Shown: piece by piece, positions 50,916-58,014 of the stretch
How the letters are laid out: every line of letters begins with the position of its first letter
How positions within the stretch are numbered: the stretch's first letter is position 1
Source of the DNA: a virus
Strand: one strand, 5' to 3'
IMG/VR virus record: IMGVR_UViG_3300047564_002169
Location: 34,587 to 98,586 of that record
Length of the DNA: 64,000 nt
Position numbers and translations under genes: made by a program
Notes under the pieces: generated by a model
Seen by the model: the letters and a program-made list of their open reading frames with translations, nothing else
Told to the model about the DNA's origin: nothing
The model's database searches: none

Positions 50916-51404
50916 ATGGCACTTAAACATGTACTTAAACACACTGAGACGGAGATCGTGTTCAAGTGTTATATTACTGATTCATCTGGTGGTACTATTG
51001 ATATTAGCGTTCAAAACGATTGCACCAAATCTACTCAAGAATATGTAACCCCAGCTTCTATTCCAGACGAGACAGGCGGTGGGTTGGTTAATTACGTTGG
51101 ATCTAGAGTTTACATTAGTGGGATTTGGTGGGGTCTTAAGAAAGATAAACAATTAGACATCACTAGAATCATTAATCCAGTTGGTCCAGTTCTTCACGGT
51201 CATTATTACCTGATAAACTCTGGATTTTATGATTACCAAAACTTGGGTGATTTTACAGATCGCGTTTATGCCAATAAAGACATACGTTTAACGTTTGATG
51301 GTGCGGGACATTGTATTATTCGTCTAAGAAAAGAAGGATGGAATCCTAAAGTTGAGACCGCAGTATTTGGTCCATATGATAACGAATCTGTTGTAGGAAG
51401 TTAA
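50916..51404 (+). CDS. Probable virion protein, paralogue of the 6,993 gene
   Basis: A 162-residue beta-rich protein. The end GWNPKVETAVFGPYDNESV aligns with the 6,993-7,454 product (GWSTKVEEATYGAYDDTTR). The copy here lies in the late head-protein block, so both may be structural. No domain recognised. Confidence 0.6.
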   Translation: MALKHVLKHTETEIVFKCYITDSSGGTIDISVQNDCTKSTQEYVTPASIPDETGGGLVNYVGSRVYISGIWWGLKKDKQLDITRIINPVGPVLHGHYYLINSGFYDYQNLGDFTDRVYANKDIRLTFDGAGHCIIRLRKEGWNPKVETAVFGPYDNESVVGS

Positions 51405-51405
51405 T

Positions 51406-51837
51406 ATGATTGAAGCAAGAATTGCACTAGCCGACACCTTCTTTATGTATATGAAGGCACATTCTTACCACTGGAACGTGGAGGGAATGTTCTTTCCTCA
51501 GTTACATAATTTCTTTGGCGATTTGTATGAAGAATTACATGACTCTATTGACCCGATGGCAGAACAAATTCGCGCTATGGGTGAATATGCTCCAAGAAGC
51601 GTTGAAGAAATGTATAGTGATAAAACTGTTGACTGTAAAAATCTAGCACATTCTGCTACAGATATGGTTTCCGACTTATTACGAACTAATGATGAAGTAA
51701 TTGTTAGCCTAAATATATTATTCAAGAAGTTAGAAGAATCTGACGATCAAGGTTTTATGGATTTCGTCGCAGGTAGATTAAACGCACATAAAAAACACGG
51801 ATGGATGTTAAAATCTATCCTTAAGAACGGAGAATAA
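51406..51837 (+). CDS. Dps/ferritin-like protein
   Basis: A 143-residue four-helix protein with the Dps pattern YMKAHSYHWNVEGMFFPQLH, then FFGDLYEELHDSIDPMAEQI and ALG-like MGEYAP. The His/Asp/Glu positions of the inter-subunit iron site look present. Dps proteins protect DNA by binding and by iron oxidation. It lies among head-associated genes, so it may be packaged or may protect DNA in the cell; this is inference. Confidence 0.8.
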   Translation: MIEARIALADTFFMYMKAHSYHWNVEGMFFPQLHNFFGDLYEELHDSIDPMAEQIRAMGEYAPRSVEEMYSDKTVDCKNLAHSATDMVSDLLRTNDEVIVSLNILFKKLEESDDQGFMDFVAGRLNAHKKHGWMLKSILKNGE

Positions 51838-51839
51838 AA

Positions 51840-53585
51840 ATGCAATTTAAATCGTTCATGGAAATGTTGAAGGGTAAACAGCATAAACTTGATAAAAATA
51901 AAAATGGAAAGCTAGATGCTGAAGATTTCAAGGCTCTTCGTAAAGAAGAAACAGAACAAACTGAAGAATCTTACGATTTTAATCGCGCAGCACTGGCGAA
52001 GCAGCGTCTAATGAACTTGCGTAAAGCTGGTGGTAGAGTTCGCGGGGCAACTCTCGCTAATTTGATGCGCGCTGCTGGTATTCGTGAAGAAGAATTGGAT
52101 GATCAAGATCTGGATCAGTTAGATGAAGTTCTTGGTAAAGATGCTACTGCTTCTGACTGGATTAGCGATTTTGTTCATAGCGACAACCCCAAGTTTGAGG
52201 GTAAGTCTAAAAAGGAGCGCATTAAAATGGCTCTTGGTGCTTACTATAATACCACTAAGAAGAAAGATGGTATTAGTGAAGATCGCGTTATAGAAGAAGT
52301 TTCGCAGATTGATGAAACACCAAAAGTTGATCGGGGACTTTCTGATGACCAAAAAATTGCTGCCAGAGCAAAAAGAGGAACTAATAAGCGTGGTTTTAAA
52401 ATAGGAAATACTACTGGCGGTCAATGGTGGGGGAAAACTGAACCATCACCATTTAAAGATAGTAGTGTTGAGAAGTCTGGCGAGCGCAAAGGTATGATTA
52501 CTAAATCTGCTATTAATCAAACCAAAGATGCTATTAGATCTAGATTAAACAAAGAAGAAGTTGAATCTTTACATTCTTATGTCCAAGGTGAAGATCGTCG
52601 CTCTGGAATGAAAGAAGAAACTGATACTTCTGAAAAACATGAGATGGCTGAAACTCAGTTACACTTTATCAAGTATGCTGCAGAAGAAATTCTAGAATAT
52701 ATCAAGATGGGTGGCGAGATCGAAGAATGGTATCAAAACAAACTTTCTAAAGTACAAAGCGAACTTGAATCTTTACATTCTTATGTCGAAGGCGAATCTC
52801 GTCGCACTGGAATGAAAGAGGAAACCGATAAGTTACTGGAATATACAACAGGTCCAGGTGGTGTTACTCGTATACAAGGGCGTGGTTACGGCGCTGCAAA
52901 GGGTGCCAAATATGGTAGTACTGATTATGATCGCGAATCTCTAGACAAGAATGATGATGAATCCGAAACGAGTCAACCACAAAAACGAGGTCGCGGCAGA
53001 CCAGCAGGATCAAAGTCTGGTGCTCGTGGACCTAGAATCAAAGAACAATATGACGAAGATTTTTCTTTAGATGAAGCAAAAAGTACTCGTTGGTTTCATT
53101 ATGCAGTTATGAAAAATGCTGACACAGGAAAATATCACTCAAGTTCAGTAAATGCATACGGCAACACCGTTGCACATAAAACAGGGTTTGATAGCGCAGA
53201 AGAAGCAGAACAGCACGGCAAGAAAATTTCTAGTATCGGCGGTGGTAGAACTCAAGCGTTTCATGATTCTGATGTAACGCATAAAAACTTCAAAAAAGTG
53301 GTCAAAGAACAATATGACGAAGAAGGTAATATTTCGTATTCTAAACTTTCATACAAAGACTTCGTGGATCAATTGCTGGAATACACAACAGGTCCAGGTG
53401 GCGTGACTCGCATACAAGGTCGCGGTTATGGTAATGCAAAGGGCGCGAAATACGGTAGCACTGATTACGACCGAGAAAACTTAGACAAGAATGATGATGA
53501 AGGTGAATCATCTCAACCACAAAAACGAGGTCGTGGTAGACCAGCAGGATCAAAGTCTGGCGCTCGTGGACCTAGAATCAAATAA
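51840..53585 (+). CDS. Repeat-rich protein with AT-hooks and an EF-hand-like loop
   Basis: A 581-residue protein. It starts MQFKSFME, like the other targeting peptides, then has an EF-hand loop DKNKNGKLDAED near residue 19. Two near-identical 70-residue units (coding 52,833-53,042 and 53,373-53,582) each contain RGRGRPAGSK, an AT-hook for minor-groove binding. A shorter SLHSYV-x-GE-x-RR-x-GMKEE unit also occurs twice. Probably binds packaged DNA; role inferred. Confidence 0.7.
   Translation: MQFKSFMEMLKGKQHKLDKNKNGKLDAEDFKALRKEETEQTEESYDFNRAALAKQRLMNLRKAGGRVRGATLANLMRAAGIREEELDDQDLDQLDEVLGKDATASDWISDFVHSDNPKFEGKSKKERIKMALGAYYNTTKKKDGISEDRVIEEVSQIDETPKVDRGLSDDQKIAARAKRGTNKRGFKIGNTTGGQWWGKTEPSPFKDSSVEKSGERKGMITKSAINQTKDAIRSRLNKEEVESLHSYVQGEDRRSGMKEETDTSEKHEMAETQLHFIKYAAEEILEYIKMGGEIEEWYQNKLSKVQSELESLHSYVEGESRRTGMKEETDKLLEYTTGPGGVTRIQGRGYGAAKGAKYGSTDYDRESLDKNDDESETSQPQKRGRGRPAGSKSGARGPRIKEQYDEDFSLDEAKSTRWFHYAVMKNADTGKYHSSSVNAYGNTVAHKTGFDSAEEAEQHGKKISSIGGGRTQAFHDSDVTHKNFKKVVKEQYDEEGNISYSKLSYKDFVDQLLEYTTGPGGVTRIQGRGYGNAKGAKYGSTDYDRENLDKNDDEGESSQPQKRGRGRPAGSKSGARGPRIK
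52563..52625 (+). repeat. Short internal coding repeat, copy 1
   Basis: 63-base unit coding ESLHSYVQGEDRRSGMKEE. It recurs at 52,767-52,829 with substitutions but in the same frame. Confidence 0.85.
52767..52829 (+). repeat. Short internal coding repeat, copy 2
   Basis: Second copy of the SLHSYV unit (here SLHSYVEGESRRTGMKEE), 204 bases after copy 1. Confidence 0.85.
52833..53042 (+). repeat. AT-hook repeat unit, copy 1
   Basis: 210-base in-frame unit from LLEYTTGPGGVTRIQGRGYG through the AT-hook RGRGRPAGSK to ARGPRIK. Copy 2 lies exactly 540 bases on. Mostly synonymous and a few coding differences separate them. Confidence 0.9.
53373..53582 (+). repeat. AT-hook repeat unit, copy 2
   Basis: Second 210-base copy of the AT-hook unit, ending at the gene stop. 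Confidence 0.9.
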
Positions 53586-53603
53586 TTTTAAGGAGAAATA
53601 AAA

Positions 53604-54125
53604 ATGGCACTATGGTCAAATACTGACGCCGACGGCAGCAAACCAAAGAATTTATCAACAGATGAGAAAACCGCTACTGTTGGTATTGATCCGGTCGAAG
53701 CTGCTGCTAATGGTTTAACTGCTGGATGGAATTTAAAAACAACTGGTTCTGGTGGACGCGCTGGTCGTGTGTTCCATGAAGTTCTAGTAGCAATGGGTTC
53801 AATGACTGGCGATAACGATACTGTTGCTCCAGAAATTACTATTTCTGCGCAGCCATCTAATGCATCTGTTGTTGAAGGTAATACTGCAACGTTCTCTGTT
53901 ACAGCAACTCGCACTGGTACTGGTAGTCTCGCGTATCAATGGCAGAAACAAGAGTCTGGAGCAGGAGCATGGGCTGATATTTCTGGTGCAACCAGCGCGT
54001 CTTACACGACTGGTGCTCTATCGGTCGCTGCAGATAATACTGACAAATATCGCGTTATCGTATCGCTGGTTGGCGCAGAGTCTGTCACTTCTAATTCAGC
54101 AACATTGACTGTTACTTTGGCATAA
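53604..54125 (+). CDS. Ig-like domain late protein
   Basis: A 173-residue protein. The N-terminal 75 residues (MALWSNTDADGSKPKNLSTD) form a small unit seen in phage structural proteins. The C-terminal ~95 residues are an immunoglobulin-like domain (ASVVEGNTATFSVTATRTGT, then YQWQKQESGAG). Such domains often decorate phage heads or tails and bind surfaces. It has an AAGGAGAA ribosome site. Confidence 0.8.
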   Translation: MALWSNTDADGSKPKNLSTDEKTATVGIDPVEAAANGLTAGWNLKTTGSGGRAGRVFHEVLVAMGSMTGDNDTVAPEITISAQPSNASVVEGNTATFSVTATRTGTGSLAYQWQKQESGAGAWADISGATSASYTTGALSVAADNTDKYRVIVSLVGAESVTSNSATLTVTLA

Positions 54126-54141
54126 TAAATAAATCATGTAA

Positions 54142-54163
54142 AGAGGGGGACTTCTCCCCCTCT
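54142..54163 (+). terminator. Strong GC hairpin after the Ig-like gene
   Basis: The stem AGAGGGGG/CCCCCTCT with a 6-base loop is followed by ACTTTCG. An AATAAATA late-type box lies just upstream (54,124-54,131). Confidence 0.7.
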
Positions 54164-54179
54164 ACTTTCGTGGAATGTT

Positions 54180-54560
54180 ATGGTTAGTGAAAAGCTAAAT
54201 GAGAATAACTTTGTGCTTTATGCGATGCATCATTATGATAATCCGCAATGCCACAGCGTGCAAGAGTTTGAAGAAGATTTAAAAAAATTTCTGTATTTGA
54301 AAAAACTCTTATCTCGTTATAACACTACCGGCGAGCTAAGAGAACGCCTGATACTAAATCATATTATCGTAATATACAATATTTTTGGTGATGCCGCAAC
54401 TCGTATGTTATTTTATAGAATTGACAAATCTTGTTGGGAATCGCTAACAACTTTTCTGGTATATTTAAATAGAATGCCGGAAAATTTACCAGAATTTGGG
54501 ATTGTTTCTTCAGATATAAAGCTAGACGAAACAATCATTTCTGTGCTAAGGAATATTTAA
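54180..54560 (+). CDS. Conserved unknown late protein
   Basis: A 126-residue helical protein (NENNFVLYAMHHYDNPQCHS) of a type found in marine T4-like phages next to the following gene. No domain recognised. Overlaps the next start by one base (TAATG). Confidence 0.65.
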   Translation: MVSEKLNENNFVLYAMHHYDNPQCHSVQEFEEDLKKFLYLKKLLSRYNTTGELRERLILNHIIVIYNIFGDAATRMLFYRIDKSCWESLTTFLVYLNRMPENLPEFGIVSSDIKLDETIISVLRNI

Positions 54561-55099
54561 TGGGCAGAACAGTAGACAATTTAATTGCATTAAAAATACT
54601 TAAAATGCTGGTCACCCAATTCGTCGATACCGATGCATATAAACTTGGTATAATTGATGCCACCGGCAAAAATATTAGAAAAGCCAATAGTTTACAGACC
54701 GCTAAAGAAAAAGATGCATATAGTTATCTGACCCGTTTAGTTTTCAATATTAAAAAAATTATCAATCGCTTACCCGGTGGTGAAAACAACATAAAATCTT
54801 TGGTTGCTGCGCTGTGGTTAATCAAAGAGCAATATCAATCCAATAATAAACTCACCAATTCTTTGTTGGAAGAAAAATTTGCTGACCTAATGAAATTGAT
54901 GGATAATAGGGTTTCGTTGGTTGAAGAAGAGATCATCGTTAAAAAGTTTCTAAAAGAAGATGCCGTTGCCAACGTTACAGGAGCAGCTGTCTCTACCAAT
55001 GAACCAAAAATTCATTCAAAAGACATTAAGAAATATAAACAGGGACAATCGTCCACTATTAGCGGTATGGTCCGTCGCCCCAACCCTTTGGTGAAATGA
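54560..55099 (+). CDS. Conserved late structural-type protein
   Basis: A 179-residue protein starting MGRTVDNLIALKILKMLVTQ with a central LVFNIKKIINRLPGG, a pattern shared with conserved marine T4-like phage proteins of unknown or structural role. The tail is basic (KDIKKYKQGQ). Confidence 0.6.
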   Translation: MGRTVDNLIALKILKMLVTQFVDTDAYKLGIIDATGKNIRKANSLQTAKEKDAYSYLTRLVFNIKKIINRLPGGENNIKSLVAALWLIKEQYQSNNKLTNSLLEEKFADLMKLMDNRVSLVEEEIIVKKFLKEDAVANVTGAAVSTNEPKIHSKDIKKYKQGQSSTISGMVRRPNPLVK

Positions 55100-55100
55100 C

Positions 55101-55556
55101 ATGTGGTTGTTATCGTTTATTCCAGAAGAGCTTGTGATGTGGGTAGTGAATACTCTCATTATTATTGGTGTTGCTGGATTTGGTATAACCAGTTTCTTTG
55201 GTTTTGTGACAAGCTGGTTCCCAGCAATCGCGCCATATCGTTCGTTGATACAAATTATCAGTGTTATTTTACTAATAGCTGGAGTTTACTTTAAAGGTGC
55301 ATATTCTGTTGAAATAGACTGGAGAGCAAAAGTTGCTAAATTAGAAGCAAAAGTTAAACTCGCTGAAGAAAAAACAAAAACCGCTAATGTTGAAATTCGA
55401 ACTGTATATGTCGATAAAGTGAGAGTTGTCAAAGAAACACAAGTTGTCATTAAAGAAAAGATTAAAAAAGATGCCGCCAAAATTGATTCTCAATGTAAGG
55501 TTGCTCCTGAAGTGATTTCTATCCTTAACGATGCGGCGACTGGGGTTCCCAAATGA
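55101..55556 (+). CDS. Inner-membrane spanin-like protein (Rz-like)
   Basis: A 151-residue protein with two N-terminal membrane segments (about residues 10-35 and 48-68) followed by a charged coiled coil (VAKLEAKVKLAEEKTKTANV). A short outer lipoprotein gene overlaps its end, as in Rz/Rz1 pairs. It probably disrupts the outer membrane at lysis together with that partner. Confidence 0.65.
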   Translation: MWLLSFIPEELVMWVVNTLIIIGVAGFGITSFFGFVTSWFPAIAPYRSLIQIISVILLIAGVYFKGAYSVEIDWRAKVAKLEAKVKLAEEKTKTANVEIRTVYVDKVRVVKETQVVIKEKIKKDAAKIDSQCKVAPEVISILNDAATGVPK

Positions 55557-55816
55557 AACGGGCAATTTTTTTAATTCCTATATTATTACTGAGTGGATGT
55601 TTTACAGCACCAGTGAATAATTCTTTTCCAGAAGTTCCTACAGAATTACTGGAAGCATGTCCTGATCTTAAGATCACGCCAGAAACTGAACAGTTGTCTG
55701 AAGTTCTTACGGTTGTCGTTGATAATTATGGCCAGTATCACGAATGTAAAATTAAAGTTGATGCTTGGGTGAAGTGGTATAAAATTCAAAAACAAATTTT
55801 TAATAGTGTGAACTGA
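55553..55816 (+). CDS. Outer-membrane lipoprotein spanin-like protein (Rz1-like)
   Basis: An 87-residue lipoprotein with lipobox LLSGC (Cys 16) and the pattern LEACPDLKITPETEQLSEVL, then NYGQYHECKIKVDAWVKW. Overlaps the membrane/coil gene before it by 4 bases. Likely the outer spanin of a lysis pair. No endolysin was recognised in this window. Confidence 0.7.
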   Translation: MKRAIFLIPILLLSGCFTAPVNNSFPEVPTELLEACPDLKITPETEQLSEVLTVVVDNYGQYHECKIKVDAWVKWYKIQKQIFNSVN

Positions 55817-55863
55817 CCCTACTGTGGGCACTATTTATAAAAGGATGTCACGAAAAGATAACC

Positions 55864-56217
55864 ATGGAACAAGAAAGAATCGCTAAATTGGAAGCCCAAG
55901 TAGAATCCATCAAAGAAGATGTGAAAGAAGCCAGAGATGACATCAAAGAACTTCATTCTCGTATCACAACTCAGACAAGAGAGATTGTTGATAAAATGGA
56001 TGATATGCAAACTCGCCTGGAACAAAAAATGAACGCGCAAGCCGAAATTTCCGCGACACAACATAAATCCATTCAACAAGAAATTCGCGACGATGTTCAA
56101 AACATTGAAAATAGAGTTTCTTCTTTAGAAAAATGGAAGTGGTATGTTATTGGCGCTGCAGGAGCAGTGGGCTACATGATCGCTCATATTGTTATGTTTG
56201 CAAAGTTTATAAAATAA
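55864..56217 (+). CDS. Coiled-coil protein with C-terminal membrane anchor (XhlA/holin-like)
   Basis: A 117-residue protein. Residues 1-90 are a long charged coiled coil. Trp93/Trp95 and a single membrane segment (WYVIGAAGAVGYMIAHIVMF) end it. The layout resembles XhlA-type holin accessory proteins, and it sits next to spanin-like genes. The function is inferred from layout. Confidence 0.6.
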   Translation: MEQERIAKLEAQVESIKEDVKEARDDIKELHSRITTQTREIVDKMDDMQTRLEQKMNAQAEISATQHKSIQQEIRDDVQNIENRVSSLEKWKWYVIGAAGAVGYMIAHIVMFAKFIK

Positions 56218-56219
56218 AC

Positions 56220-56248
56220 TTGCTTTGCAAAAACGAATAGAGTATACT
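56220..56248 (+). promoter_or_regulatory. Early-type promoter for primase with operator-like dyad
   Basis: TTGCTT, 17 bases, TATACT. The -10 lies in a 10-bp inverted repeat AATAGAGTAT-ACTT-ATACTCTATT (56,236-56,259), a candidate repressor site. Confidence 0.75.
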
Positions 56249-56273
56249 TATACTCTATTTGTGGAGATTTGTC

Positions 56274-57299
56274 ATGTTATTCATTGATGTAAAATACACC
56301 AACATGCTTGGTGCTCGTTTACGCAACTTCAAACAAAAAAACGAATACCTCTGGAACTACTCGTGTCCAGTTTGCGGGGATTCTTCGCGCAACAAACTTA
56401 AAGCGCGTGGCTACATCTATCGCGCAAAACAGGATTTGTTTGCGAAGTGCCACAATTGTGGGTATTCTACCAACATTGGTAATCTTATCAAACACGTTGA
56501 CGTTAATTTATATGATCAGTATGTTCTTGAACGCTACAAAGCTGGTGCAACGAAGCATAATGCCCACAAAGACGTAGCGCCTCTTATCCCAGAGCCTAAA
56601 AAAGTAGAACTGCTTGAGGATGAGGTACTCTCCTCACTAAAAAGATTGGACGCGTTGGATGTTTCTCATCCAGCTGTGAAATATGTATTGGAAAGAAAAA
56701 TTCCGCGTGATAAATGGCATCTTCTTTACTTTGCGCCTAAGTTTAAAAAGTTCACCAATTCAATCACGCCAAAGTTTGCAGAGCCTATTGTTGATGACCA
56801 CCCAAGGATGATTATTCCTTTTTTCAACAGAGCAGGTAAATGTTTCGCGTTTCAAGCTAGAGCATATGGTAACGAGGAGCCTAAGTATTATACCATCAAG
56901 GTGGATGAGACAGAAGAAAAGATTTATGGTTTAGACAGAGTTGATTTTGGAAAAAGAATCTATGTTGTAGAAGGTCCAATTGATAGTTTGTTTCTACCAA
57001 ACGCTATTGCAGTATCCGGTTCTAGTTTCGACACCCCTACTATCCGTCAGTTGCTCACTAATGCAACCATTGTGATGGACAACGAACCGCGAAACAAAGA
57101 GATCGTTAAACAGTTACAAAAATATATTGAGTTAGGCTATTCTGTCTGCATGTTCCCATCGAGTGTACAACAGAAAGACATTAATGATATGATTTCACAC
57201 AGTGGAATGACACCAGACCAAATTGTAGAACTCATAAATACAAACACTTATACTGGTATGGAAGCAAAATTGCAGTTTATACATTGGAGAAAAATTTGA
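56274..57299 (+). CDS. 61: DNA primase gp61
   Basis: Makes RNA primers at the fork together with helicase gp41. The 341-residue protein (T4: 342) has an N-terminal zinc ribbon (CPVCGDS and CHNCG at about 34-66), then TOPRIM-like YVVEGPIDSLFLPNAI. The ATG at 56,274 is preferred over an upstream in-frame start, and has a GTGGAGAT ribosome site. Confidence 0.93.
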   Translation: MLFIDVKYTNMLGARLRNFKQKNEYLWNYSCPVCGDSSRNKLKARGYIYRAKQDLFAKCHNCGYSTNIGNLIKHVDVNLYDQYVLERYKAGATKHNAHKDVAPLIPEPKKVELLEDEVLSSLKRLDALDVSHPAVKYVLERKIPRDKWHLLYFAPKFKKFTNSITPKFAEPIVDDHPRMIIPFFNRAGKCFAFQARAYGNEEPKYYTIKVDETEEKIYGLDRVDFGKRIYVVEGPIDSLFLPNAIAVSGSSFDTPTIRQLLTNATIVMDNEPRNKEIVKQLQKYIELGYSVCMFPSSVQQKDINDMISHSGMTPDQIVELINTNTYTGMEAKLQFIHWRKI

Positions 57300-57316
57300 A
57301 CAAAAGGAATGGTGAT

Positions 57317-57997
57317 ATGAAAGTTAGACTAATATCATATAGCAAACCAACAGAAGCACTTGAGGATAGTAACATTTCCGATATCCAAGAATTAGTAGCA
57401 TTTTGCGCTAGAGTTTCTAATCCTAACAATCAATATAATAATACTACGTCATCAAAATTAGTAAAGTATTTAATCGCCAATAAACACTTTAGTCCACTAG
57501 AAATGGTGAATGCATGCATTGAGATTGAAACGACTCGCGATATTGCTCGACAGATTCTAAGACATCGTTCTTTTTCATTTCAAGAATTCTCTCAACGATA
57601 TGCTGATCCGACTAAGGATCTCTCATTTGTTCTACGTGAAGCGCGTTTACAAGACGAAAAGAATCGACAAAATAGTATTGAGATGGAACCCACCATCGGT
57701 AACGTGATGATCCAAGATGAGTGGAAACAACGTCAACAAGATCTTCTTCGTATGGTCGCTGACACATACAACTGGGCTATTAGTAAAGGCATCGCCAAAG
57801 AACAGGCAAGAGTGGTACTTCCAGAAGGGCTCACTGTGTCTCGTCTTTATATGAACGGCACATTGCGTAGCTGGATACACTACTGCGAATTAAGAATGGC
57901 GAATGGAACACAAAAAGAACACGCTGATATTGCTAAAGAAATTGCCAAGGTAATTGCTGAAGTGTTTCCATTGGCTAATGAATTTGTAAATCAATAA
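57317..57997 (+). CDS. thyX: Flavin-dependent thymidylate synthase ThyX
   Basis: Converts dUMP to dTMP using FAD and methylene-tetrahydrofolate. The 226-residue protein has the ThyX motif RHRSFSFQEFSQRY at about residues 84-97. Its dTMP supply would feed T-containing DNA, the likely substrate of the TET/JBP-type enzyme. The ATG at 57,317 follows an in-frame stop-free stretch and lies 17 bases after the primase stop. Confidence 0.95.
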   Translation: MKVRLISYSKPTEALEDSNISDIQELVAFCARVSNPNNQYNNTTSSKLVKYLIANKHFSPLEMVNACIEIETTRDIARQILRHRSFSFQEFSQRYADPTKDLSFVLREARLQDEKNRQNSIEMEPTIGNVMIQDEWKQRQQDLLRMVADTYNWAISKGIAKEQARVVLPEGLTVSRLYMNGTLRSWIHYCELRMANGTQKEHADIAKEIAKVIAEVFPLANEFVNQ

Positions 57998-58014
57998 AAA
58001 TAATCGGAGAAAAG

